NCBI RefSeq assembly: GCF_001679485.1 | Contig: NZ_LZOZ01000015.1 | Coordinates: 1-64,000, forward strand | Source of the DNA: Haemophilus sp. CCUG 60358 | GTDB taxonomy: Bacteria > Pseudomonadota > Gammaproteobacteria > Enterobacterales > Pasteurellaceae | Length of the DNA stretch: 64,000 nucleotides | Direction: 5' to 3' | Shown here: positions 39,592 to 47,108 of the stretch, piece by piece | Numbering within the stretch: the stretch's first letter is position 1 | Layout: every line of letters starts with the position of its first letter | Notes under the pieces: model-generated | Databases searched by the model: none | Told to the model about the DNA's origin: nothing | What the model saw: only the letters and a program-made list of their open reading frames with translations | Program-made: the position numbers and the translations under genes

Positions 39592-40683
39592 ATGCAAAAA
39601 AATATCCGTAAACTTCTATCCATTGGTCTTACCGCTGCCGCCTTGGCTGTCAGCACTTTCGCCTCGGCTTCCACAGACTTAAGTGGTAAATCTTGGAGTG
39701 AAATCGAAGAACTCGCTAAAAAAGAAGGTAAATTGACAGTTAGCGTTTGGTATTTGCAGCCGCAATTCCGTAATTTTGTCAAAGAATTTGAAAATCAATA
39801 CGGTATTAAAGTCAAAGTACCTGAAGGCACCTTGGACGGTAATATCAATAAACTGATCGCTGAAAAAAATCTAGAAACCGGCAAAATGGACGTGGTTGTG
39901 TTAAATGCTGACCGTTTAGGCAACGTAGCGAAAAATGACATTCTTGTAAAACTCAATAACTTACCAAATTTCGATAAATTAAATCACCACTTACAAGGTG
40001 TTGAATTAGGCGATATGGCTGTAGGTTACTGGGGTAATCAAACCGGTCTAGCTTATGATCCTATGCGAATCAAAGAAGAGGAATTGCCACAATCTTGGGC
40101 AGATATGGAAAACTATATTGATAAAAATCCAAAAAAATTCGGCTATTCTGATCCAAACGGTGGCAGCTCCGGTAATGCCTTCATTCAGCGAGCTTTAGTG
40201 TATATTAATGGTGATTATGATTACCGTACCGATAAAATTGATGAAGCACAGATTGCTAATTGGAAGAAAACCTGGGATTGGTTCAGCAGTAAAAAAGATG
40301 CGCTAATCCGTACAGCTTCGAATGCTGATAGTCTAACCCGTTTAAACGATGGTGAGTTAGTGATTGTCTCTGCATGGCAAGATCACTTGTTCAGCTTGCA
40401 AAAACAAGGTGCAATTACTGAGCGTTTAAAATTCTATGTACCAAAATTTGGGATGCCTGGCGGTGGTAATGTTGTAACCGTAGCAAAAAATGCGCCTAAC
40501 CCAGCCGCATCACTTGTTTTCGTGCATTGGATTACCTCACCTGAAGTACAACAGAAATTAAACCAAGAATTCGGTGTTCGTCCACTCAATAGTGAATCTG
40601 GTTTGAAAGATACTATTTTCTTCTCAACACCATGGCGTAAAGCCGAAATGGAAGCCTTCACAAAAGAGGTTATTTCGAGATAA
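39592..40683 (+). CDS. ABC transporter periplasmic substrate-binding protein (YnjB-like)
   Basis: A 363-residue family 1 binding protein with an Ala-rich signal peptide (about 1-26, ending FASA, no lipobox). KLTVSVWYLQPQFRNFVKEF opens the mature domain, MDVVVLNADRLG and GYWGNQTGLAYDP form the ligand cleft, and FGMPGGGNVVTVAKNAPNP with HWITSPEVQQKLNQEFGVRPL resembles E. coli YnjB. The ligand is unknown. An AAGGAGCATCTT ribosome site precedes the ATG. The operon ends at a terminator shared with the convergent DASS gene. Confidence 0.88.
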   Translation: MQKNIRKLLSIGLTAAALAVSTFASASTDLSGKSWSEIEELAKKEGKLTVSVWYLQPQFRNFVKEFENQYGIKVKVPEGTLDGNINKLIAEKNLETGKMDVVVLNADRLGNVAKNDILVKLNNLPNFDKLNHHLQGVELGDMAVGYWGNQTGLAYDPMRIKEEELPQSWADMENYIDKNPKKFGYSDPNGGSSGNAFIQRALVYINGDYDYRTDKIDEAQIANWKKTWDWFSSKKDALIRTASNADSLTRLNDGELVIVSAWQDHLFSLQKQGAITERLKFYVPKFGMPGGGNVVTVAKNAPNPAASLVFVHWITSPEVQQKLNQEFGVRPLNSESGLKDTIFFSTPWRKAEMEAFTKEVISR

Positions 40684-40687
40684 ACAA

Positions 40688-40718
40688 TAAACCGCACTTT
40701 AACGTGCGGTTTACTTTT
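40688..40718. terminator. Terminator after the YnjB-type operon
   Basis: The stem AAACCGCAC/GTGCGGTTT with a TTTAAC loop is followed by TACTTTT; one arm is an exact USS. A further USS lies at 40730-40738. Confidence 0.75.
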
Positions 40719-40753
40719 ATAGGCTAATAAAGTGCGGTCAGTTTTAACCACAT

Positions 40754-42139
40754 TTACAACCAAACAAAATAAGTCATACTGCCGATGATGGCGATACAGA
40801 ATAGGTTTAAAATCAAACCGACTTTTGCCATATCGAGTTGTTTCACATTTCCTGTTGCAAACACAATAGCATTTGGCGGTGTAGCAATTGGTAACATAAA
40901 TGCACAACTTGCCCCACAAGCAATAATTGCGGCTAAAGCGATAGGTGGTAAATTCATAGATTGTGCCACTGAAATCACAATTGGCATAATCAACGCTGCA
41001 CTGGCGGTATTCGATGTAAATTCCGTTAAGAAAATAATAAATGCTGTCATCACAAAGCAAAGTACCCAAAGTGGTTTGGTTTGCACAAACTGAACGATAC
41101 TATCCGCCATAATCTTACTGGCACCAGAATCTTTCATCACGATACTGAGTGTTAAACCACCACCGAATAAAACGAGCACGCCCCATTCAACACGCTCTTG
41201 AATTTCTTTCCAACTCGCGACACCTGAAACACAAATAAAGATCACAACGCATAGTGCAATCACCGTATCAAAGTTTTCAATTTTTTTCGGTAATTCAAGA
41301 AAAGCACTAATCCATGGGTTTAAGAGAGAGCTGAAAAGCAACATAATCGCCATACCGATAAAGATCAGTAAGGTAATGATATTTTTTCGATTAAAGCTGA
41401 CTTTCTCAAGTGATGGATTAAAATCCACAGAAAAGTCTGGACGTAAAATCACCCATAAAGAAAAAATCATTGAAGGCACAAGCAGTACCATCACCGGGAA
41501 ACCATAACCTAACCATTCTGTGAAGGTCACTTGAATTTGAGACGCCAAAATGGCATTCGGTGCACTTCCCACTAATGTACCAATACCACCGATACTGGCG
41601 CTAAATGCCATACCTAACAATACGAAGGCGTACAACCGATGATTTTTCTCTGCATTGATACCTTTTAACATCCCCATCGTGAGCGGTAACATCATCGCCG
41701 CTACAGCGGTGTTGTTAATCCACATAGAAAGGAACGTAGTTACGGTGAAAAGGTAGGTAATAGAAAGTTTTAAGTTTCCTTTGGCCAAACGAATAATGTA
41801 ATTCGCAATAATCTTATCTAGATTCTGAATTTGCAACACCGCAGCCACCACAAATCCCCCAAAGAACATATAAATAATTGGGGTAGAGAATGGTGCGAGC
41901 GCTTTTTGTGTATTAATCAAGCCTAATCCTATGGCCACGACAGGCACCATAAGGGATGTCACGGTAATATTAAAGGCTTCCGTTAACCATAAAATACCAA
42001 TAAAAATCAGCAAGGCTAGCCCGCGATTCTCTTGAGCAGAAAACGGCAGTATTTTGATTAACACCAACATGAAGACAAAGTCTAAGGCAAGAATAATGAG
42101 ACTTTTATATTTAGAGAGAAAGGTTTGTTGAGTTTGCAT
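40754..42139 (-). CDS. DASS/SLC13-family anion symporter
   Basis: Predicted Na+-coupled uptake system for di- or tricarboxylates, 461 residues and about 11-13 membrane segments. The two hairpin signature motifs are present: WINNTAVAAMMLPL in the first half and TEFTSNTASAALIMPI in the second (SNT-type). I use the ATG at 42139, seven bases after GGAGA; a TTG two codons upstream is less likely. The exact substrate (succinate, malate, citrate or related) is not readable. A CRP-like site and promoter precede it. Confidence 0.9.
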   Translation of the reverse strand: MQTQQTFLSKYKSLIILALDFVFMLVLIKILPFSAQENRGLALLIFIGILWLTEAFNITVTSLMVPVVAIGLGLINTQKALAPFSTPIIYMFFGGFVVAAVLQIQNLDKIIANYIIRLAKGNLKLSITYLFTVTTFLSMWINNTAVAAMMLPLTMGMLKGINAEKNHRLYAFVLLGMAFSASIGGIGTLVGSAPNAILASQIQVTFTEWLGYGFPVMVLLVPSMIFSLWVILRPDFSVDFNPSLEKVSFNRKNIITLLIFIGMAIMLLFSSLLNPWISAFLELPKKIENFDTVIALCVVIFICVSGVASWKEIQERVEWGVLVLFGGGLTLSIVMKDSGASKIMADSIVQFVQTKPLWVLCFVMTAFIIFLTEFTSNTASAALIMPIVISVAQSMNLPPIALAAIIACGASCAFMLPIATPPNAIVFATGNVKQLDMAKVGLILNLFCIAIIGSMTYFVWL

Positions 42140-42173
42140 ATACAATCTCCTATAAAACGATAGGGGAGATTAT

Positions 42174-42202
42174 TAATTAGCATTTAACCGAAAAAATTGA
42201 AA
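42174..42202 (-). promoter_or_regulatory. Promoter of the DASS symporter gene
   Basis: On the minus strand -35 TTTCAA (42197-42202) and -10 TAATTA (42174-42179) have a 17-base spacer. Both hexamers are weak, as in activator-dependent promoters; the predicted start is near 42167. Confidence 0.5.
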
Positions 42203-42219
42203 CATATTTTTAACAAATT

Positions 42220-42235
42220 TGTGACACGCTTCAAA
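42220..42235. promoter_or_regulatory. CRP-like site ahead of the DASS symporter gene
   Basis: TGTGA-CACGCT-TCAAA matches the consensus half-sites at nine of ten positions. It is centred about 60.5 bases before the predicted start, a class I activator position. Confidence 0.55.
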
Positions 42236-42345
42236 CTATTTTTCTAAATAATAAATTTCTTTTCTACAAATCGCCTCAAAAGCATTTCTAGCTGATTTCG
42301 AGTATAATTTTTAAAAATAAGAATTAAATGAGATGGAGACGATAA

Positions 42346-43878
42346 ATGCACGAAAATAAGGGTGTAGCAATTCAACTTTGTGATAAAGATTTCCTTAATA
42401 ATTTTAACCCAGATTTCCTTGCTTTATACGATCTCAATACTTGGGATAAATCCATGGGCTCACGGGATCGACTTAACCTCGTCAAAGAGGCCTCTGTCGA
42501 TGCCATTCTTGTTGATAGTAGCCTATCCTACAATTCTGACAGCTTGCTTTGTTGGGGAGCCGCATTAAAAACTGGGGGGTATCTAATTTTAGAAGCTATT
42601 GAGTATTGCCATCCACAAATACTGGCTGACAATTTAGAGATGATATTTGAGTACCAACCTATATCAGAGAAATCCCATGTTTGGTTTCTGCGTAAAAGAG
42701 CACTTGCTGACCAAGAAAGTCTTAAACAAAATCTCAGCTATCAATTGATTAATCATCCAATTACGGATTACCGAGTACAAAATGCACTTAACCAATTAGA
42801 GCAAAGCTATCCTTATGATAATTTAGCTGCCTATACTCGCACCCAAATTTATAATACAAAAGAGTTGACCGACGCTGCTTTAAGCGCTTGGAATAATTAT
42901 TTTTTTCGTGCTCCTAAAGCTAATATACACTACTTTAGCACTCTACAAAGATTAAGTGCGGGAGATTATCATCGAGGATTTTATCAACGAGAATTTATTC
43001 TCCACGATAAGCATTCCTTTCGTAGTAGAATTCCTCCTTCCTTAGAAATATTAAATAAACAATGGAAAGGCGAACCACTTCTTGGTAAAGGCCTAGTTGT
43101 ATGGAGTGAATTCGGTTTTGGTGATGAAATTATGTTCTCGCAATTGGCTCACTATCTCAAAAGCCAACAACCTAAACAATTAATTTTTATCGTCCAGCCA
43201 CCCATTGTAGATATCATCAAATCTCATCCTGATATTGATATCGTAATAAGTTCTGACGAATGGCATGACCAGCATATTGAGTTTGATTATTGGGTTTATC
43301 CTCATTCAATTTTAGCTCATGTAACGGAACCATTTGATACTCTGCCTAAACGCATACCTTATTTATTTGCAGATCCCGCACTTATTGACAAAATGGCTCA
43401 GCGTATAGATAAAACAGAAAGATTAAAGATAGGCTTGGTATGGCGAGGCTTCCCAGAGCACGAAAACGATATCCATCGTTCAATTCATGAATTAACTCAA
43501 ATTGAATCATTATTGACCCAAGCACCTCACCATTGGTACTGTCTGCAAAAAGATCTCAATGAGGCTGAACGTAAGCTCATGGAGCGTTATCAAATACCGC
43601 TTATTGGCCCTATTTGCCAAAACTTTAGTGATACCGCTGCAGCGATTTCTAACTTAGATCTCGTGGTGACTGTGGATACTTCTATTGCACATTTAGCTGG
43701 CGCAATGAATATCCCTACTTTTTTAATGCTCGCATTTATCAAAGATTGGCGCTGGGGATTTAAAGAAAATAATCTGTGGTATCCATCCATAAGAGCTTTT
43801 CACCAACGCGCTCCTCTATATTGGCCAACCGTCATTGAGGAAGTTACTGAAGCCATCAAACAATTCGCTTCTAAATAA
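42346..43878 (+). CDS. Glycosyltransferase-9-like protein with extra N-terminal domain
   Basis: A 510-residue protein with no signal peptide. The N-terminal part (about 1-120) resembles a degenerate methyltransferase-like domain (VDAILVDSSL and a LKTGGYLILEA strand), without an obvious SAM-binding glycine loop. A helical middle (about 125-235) follows. The C-terminal half (about 240-510) resembles GT9/TPR-associated glycosyltransferases: LLGKGLVVWSEFGFGDEIMF, IGLVWRG, and VVTVDTSIAHLAGAMNIPTF. The donor and acceptor are unknown; a protein or lipooligosaccharide sugar transferase is possible. A GGAGACG ribosome site supports the start. The gene has no internal USS, and its base composition is A/T-rich. 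Confidence 0.7.
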   Translation: MHENKGVAIQLCDKDFLNNFNPDFLALYDLNTWDKSMGSRDRLNLVKEASVDAILVDSSLSYNSDSLLCWGAALKTGGYLILEAIEYCHPQILADNLEMIFEYQPISEKSHVWFLRKRALADQESLKQNLSYQLINHPITDYRVQNALNQLEQSYPYDNLAAYTRTQIYNTKELTDAALSAWNNYFFRAPKANIHYFSTLQRLSAGDYHRGFYQREFILHDKHSFRSRIPPSLEILNKQWKGEPLLGKGLVVWSEFGFGDEIMFSQLAHYLKSQQPKQLIFIVQPPIVDIIKSHPDIDIVISSDEWHDQHIEFDYWVYPHSILAHVTEPFDTLPKRIPYLFADPALIDKMAQRIDKTERLKIGLVWRGFPEHENDIHRSIHELTQIESLLTQAPHHWYCLQKDLNEAERKLMERYQIPLIGPICQNFSDTAAAISNLDLVVTVDTSIAHLAGAMNIPTFLMLAFIKDWRWGFKENNLWYPSIRAFHQRAPLYWPTVIEEVTEAIKQFASK

Positions 43879-43880
43879 AC

Positions 43881-43915
43881 AACAGACCGCACCTAAAAGT
43901 GCGGTCTGTTTTGCT
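43881..43915. terminator. Bidirectional terminator between GT-like gene and nanX-like gene
   Basis: A perfect 12-bp stem (43881-43892 with 43899-43910) with a CTAAAA loop and following T runs; one arm carries a USS. Confidence 0.85.
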
Positions 43916-43923
43916 TTCGTTTT

Positions 43924-45150
43924 TTATTGTTGCATACGAGCTTGAATACGTTCTGGCAATCTTAATCCAACGAGAGCAACAAGGACAATTGTCCAGAATA
44001 AGGTCACATACACAAGGGCTGAACCAAGTCCTACTCTTTCGCTAAGTGCGGCGGCAATTACAGGAGACACCCCACCACCGATCGCAGCGAAGTTATAGAT
44101 GAAACCGATACCTGTGCTTCGCATTTCAGCCGGGAAGAAAGTCGCCATATATTTGGGCACTAAACCGGCAATCCCTAAGTTAGTTGCAAGTAAGAAGAAG
44201 AGCAACGCACCAAGTGCTAATACATTATTTTCTGGCAAATAGAATACTGGGAAGAGGAAGAAAAGCGATAACAATAAGCTATATACAAAGGTTTTCTTCT
44301 CACCTAATTTATCCCCGATAAAGCCGGCAATTAAGGTACCGATGAGGATACCAAAGCCTGCCCAGAACATCAGTGATTTCACATTTTCAGCATAGCCATT
44401 TTCTTTAAGATAAAGTGGAAGTAAACCTACTACCGGCCAGTTTACGGAGAAAATTGAATAGCAAACTAAGAAAATAATTAAAGTAATTGGTAATTGTTTT
44501 TTAGTGAATAGGTCAGTAAGTGGAACTTTATTCACTTTACCCGCTGCTTTCGCTTGTGCCCATTCTTCACTTTCAGGTGCATGGCGACGAACATAGAGCA
44601 CTAAAGCGACAGGAGCCAAACCAATAAAGAAAGCCATACGCCAACCATAAGTTTGAGATACCCAAGGAATCACTTGAGAGGCAAGAATATTACCAATGGA
44701 AAAGCCACTCACTAAAAATGCACTGGCTTTCGTACGCAAATGTTTTGGCCAGCTTTCAATGGCATAAGAGGAAGAACACGCATATTCACCTGCCATCCCC
44801 ATACCGATAATCATACGGAAGATGAAAAGCCAAATATAACTGGTGGATAAACCGCACAAGAATGTCCCGACGGAATACGTAATAATGGAAACAATCATCG
44901 CCAAACGACGACCATATTTATCGGCAAAACTACCAAAAATCGCCCCACCTAATGGACGCGCTACGAAGGCCGCAAGTAATAATGTGGATGTTTCCGTTGT
45001 GCTCATGGTGAATTCCTTTTGAATATCCAAAAGCACATAAGTGATAAGCATATAATCGAAGCCATCAAAAACATAACCTAACCAAGCCGCAAATAACGCT
45101 TTTTTTTGCGTAGGACTGACTTCTTTATACCATGGTAATGATGTTGTCAT
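43924..45150 (-). CDS. nanX: NanX/YjhB-like sialic-acid-family MFS transporter
   Basis: A 408-residue, 12-helix major facilitator. The N-terminus WYKEVSPTQKKALFAAWLGYVFDGFDYM, GMAGEYACSSSYAIESWPKHLR, KASAFLVSGFSIGNI and the late NLGIAGLVPK segments match E. coli YjhB (NanX), which imports 2,7-anhydro-Neu5Ac, and more distantly NanT. It is divergent from a GntR regulator and two oxidoreductases, the second a close YjhC/NanY relative, which strengthens the call. A strong GGGAGG ribosome site is present. The substrate is inferred from homology and neighbours. Gene names here follow the E. coli proposal. Confidence 0.8.
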   Translation of the reverse strand: MTTSLPWYKEVSPTQKKALFAAWLGYVFDGFDYMLITYVLLDIQKEFTMSTTETSTLLLAAFVARPLGGAIFGSFADKYGRRLAMIVSIITYSVGTFLCGLSTSYIWLFIFRMIIGMGMAGEYACSSSYAIESWPKHLRTKASAFLVSGFSIGNILASQVIPWVSQTYGWRMAFFIGLAPVALVLYVRRHAPESEEWAQAKAAGKVNKVPLTDLFTKKQLPITLIIFLVCYSIFSVNWPVVGLLPLYLKENGYAENVKSLMFWAGFGILIGTLIAGFIGDKLGEKKTFVYSLLLSLFFLFPVFYLPENNVLALGALLFFLLATNLGIAGLVPKYMATFFPAEMRSTGIGFIYNFAAIGGGVSPVIAAALSERVGLGSALVYVTLFWTIVLVALVGLRLPERIQARMQQ

Positions 45151-45181
45151 AACAACCTCCCTTCCTTGTATTTGAGAATTT

Positions 45182-45197
45182 TGTGGTATAGATCACA
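45182..45197. promoter_or_regulatory. CRP-like site in the nanX-gntR region
   Basis: TGTGG-TATAGA-TCACA matches the CRP consensus at nine of ten half-site positions. It is centred about 69.5 bases before the predicted start of the gntR operon, the same geometry as at the 36680 site. Confidence 0.65.
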
Positions 45198-45224
45198 GAA
45201 TTTAAAATCACTGCTAATTTCTGC

Positions 45225-45252
45225 TTGCATAAATAAAGATAAGACGTATGAT
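45225..45252 (+). promoter_or_regulatory. Promoter of the gntR-oxidoreductase operon
   Basis: -35 TTGCAT (45225-45230) and -10 TATGAT (45247-45252) are 16 bases apart. The -10 lies inside the palindrome at 45239-45259. Confidence 0.6.
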
Positions 45253-45264
45253 GTCTTATGTCAA
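45236..45264 (-). promoter_or_regulatory. Promoter of the nanX-like gene
   Basis: On the minus strand a perfect -35 TTGACA (45259-45264) and -10 TATCTT (45236-45241) are separated by 17 bases; the spacer is occupied by the palindrome. The predicted leader is about 79 bases. Confidence 0.65.
45239..45259. promoter_or_regulatory. Probable GntR operator shared by both promoters
   Basis: A perfect inverted repeat ATAAGAC-N7-GTCTTAT overlaps the -10 of the gntR operon and fills the spacer of the nanX promoter, so one bound dimer could block both. Confidence 0.65.
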
Positions 45265-45312
45265 TCAAAGAGAATGAGAGCTGGATCACAAATTCAGAAA
45301 ATAGATTAGAAA

Positions 45313-46035
45313 ATGAGAACAGAAATGAAAAAAACAAGTAAAAAAGAAGCAAGTCTCGTTTTGCAGGATAAAATCAAATCGCTCATCATTAAACAAAATC
45401 TTAAATCCGGCGATTTGATGCCAACAGAAAATGAGTTGATTGAACAGCTTGGTGTGAGCCGTTCCAGTTTGCGTGAAGCCATTAAATCTTTAGAGGCGCT
45501 ACACATTTTAGACATTCGTCATGGCGTCGGCACCTTTGTGAGTGAATCATCTCTTGTGCCAATGATTCGCGGATTAAGCTTTCACACCCAACTGAATTTA
45601 CATAATGATCATAATCAGCTGATTAATATTTTGGATATTCGGGAAATTTTAGAATACGGTTTTGCTCCGATGGTGTTGGGAAAAATTAGCCAAGAACAGA
45701 CCGGACTTTTGCAAAAATCAGTAGCAAATATGGAGAAAAATGCACGAGAACAAAAGTTTTCACCTAAAGATGAATACCACATTCATTTAAAACTTTATGA
45801 ACCATTAAATAACCCGTTACTGATTCAATATTTAGATGCATTTTGGCAAATTTATCAACAAGTAGAAAAAGGCTTACCGCCACCAATACTTTCTCCTGAA
45901 AAATTAGCCATGCAACACCGTGAATTAATTGATGCCGTAGAAGCGCATGATTTGGTGCGCATGCAACGCGCGATCTTGCAATATTTCCAAAGTATTCGCC
46001 AACGCTTACAACAAGGAGGGCATGATGCAAACTAA
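45313..46035 (+). CDS. GntR/FCD-family transcriptional regulator
   Basis: A 240-residue regulator, probably ligand-released. The N-terminal winged helix has LMPTENELIEQLGVSRSSLR and EAIKSLEALHILDIRHGVGTF (in part). The FCD effector domain (about 95-235) has helices with DEYHIHLKLYE and QHRELIDAVEAHD, which carry candidate metal-binding histidines. An in-frame ATG at 45325 is an alternative start; neither has a strong ribosome site. It is likely to control the divergent transporter and its own operon, with a sialic-acid derivative as effector; this is inferred from context. Confidence 0.88.
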   Translation: MRTEMKKTSKKEASLVLQDKIKSLIIKQNLKSGDLMPTENELIEQLGVSRSSLREAIKSLEALHILDIRHGVGTFVSESSLVPMIRGLSFHTQLNLHNDHNQLINILDIREILEYGFAPMVLGKISQEQTGLLQKSVANMEKNAREQKFSPKDEYHIHLKLYEPLNNPLLIQYLDAFWQIYQQVEKGLPPPILSPEKLAMQHRELIDAVEAHDLVRMQRAILQYFQSIRQRLQQGGHDAN

Positions 46036-47098
46036 TGGATTAAACATCGCCTTAATCGGCTGCGGCTTTTTTGGTGTTCAACTAGCTTCCGCATTTGACA
46101 AAGCCCAAGCAAACTTAATTGCAGTGACCGATATTAACCCTTCTCTTGCACAAAAACTCGCCGACCAATACGGCAGTAAAGCCTTTTTTAGTGTAGAAGA
46201 AATGTTGGCAGAAACCAAACCTGATTTAGTGGTTATCGCCACCCCAAACTATGCCCATTATTCCCCAGCTATCTTAGCGTTAAATGCTGGCTGTCATGTC
46301 TTTATTGAAACGCCTTTTACCTTAAGTTCTTCTCAAGGCCAACATTTACGTCGCCTTGCAGAAGAAAAAGGTAAAGTCATTTTTGTGGGCCATTTAGAAC
46401 GTACGTTACCTGGCATGTTGAAAGTCAAAGCAGCTTTAGAACAAGGAAAATTAGGCCGCATTACCGTAGCTCGAGCCATGCGTCAGCGTTGGATTGAAAA
46501 TCTACCAAACAAAGAATGGTGGAAATTAGATGCCAATCTTACGGGCGGCGAGCTTTTCCACCTCATTCACGAACTGGATTTACTCTGTTGGTTATTAGGC
46601 GATATTGAGGCTGTTTTTGCTCAAGCGGCTAATCAAGCACATCACGATACGCCAGACAGCCGTGATGTGTTGCAGTTGCTATTACGTTTTAAAAATGGCG
46701 TATTAGGTTCGCTCGAAATGGGCACTGCTTATCGATTACACCAATGGGGCATTCAAATTCATGGTGAAAATGGTGTGATTGAAGTCAATTTCTTTACCTC
46801 AAGTGTCACATTTAATTATCTAGATGGAAAAATAGAACACGTTGATTTATTTGATGAATTTGAGGCTGATTTATCTTTACGCGAAAGTGCAAAAGGCACT
46901 CAGCAATATAATGTCACCCACGCACCTTGCCAACTTTGGTTAAGCCGAGCGGCTGAAATCGAAGTACAAAGCGTGGTAGAGCACTTAACGCAAGGAAAAA
47001 CCAGCCCATTAAGTCTATGTTTAACTGAAGCCATCGAAGTTGCAGAAGCAGCGAAGCAATCCATGGTAACGGAAAAACAAATCTCAGTGAAAAAATAA
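46025..47098 (+). CDS. Gfo/Idh/MocA oxidoreductase paralogue lacking the EKP lysine
   Basis: A 358-residue Rossmann-fold protein with NAD-binding IALIGCGFFG. I start at 46025, five bases after GGAGGG; ATG 46022 is the alternative, and the longer frame from 45947 runs inside gntR. It overlaps the gntR stop by 11 bases. The family EKP motif reads ETP (Glu95-Thr96-Pro97), so the catalytic or cofactor-binding lysine is missing, while GGE (174-176) and the HELD segment (182-185) are kept. It may be a partner subunit, a sensor, or an enzyme with altered chemistry. It is a distant paralogue of the next gene. Confidence 0.85.
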   Translation: MQTNGLNIALIGCGFFGVQLASAFDKAQANLIAVTDINPSLAQKLADQYGSKAFFSVEEMLAETKPDLVVIATPNYAHYSPAILALNAGCHVFIETPFTLSSSQGQHLRRLAEEKGKVIFVGHLERTLPGMLKVKAALEQGKLGRITVARAMRQRWIENLPNKEWWKLDANLTGGELFHLIHELDLLCWLLGDIEAVFAQAANQAHHDTPDSRDVLQLLLRFKNGVLGSLEMGTAYRLHQWGIQIHGENGVIEVNFFTSSVTFNYLDGKIEHVDLFDEFEADLSLRESAKGTQQYNVTHAPCQLWLSRAAEIEVQSVVEHLTQGKTSPLSLCLTEAIEVAEAAKQSMVTEKQISVKK

Positions 47099-47108
47099 GG
47101 AGTTTATT

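Noticed and set aside
42560..42580. Run of six G in the GT-like gene as a phase-variation tract
   Set aside because: Too short to be a convincing slippage site, and it encodes a conserved-looking Gly-Gly.
45947..46021. Longer start of the first Gfo/Idh/MocA gene
   Set aside because: It lies wholly in gntR in another frame; GGAGGG sits directly before the ATG pair at 46022-46027.
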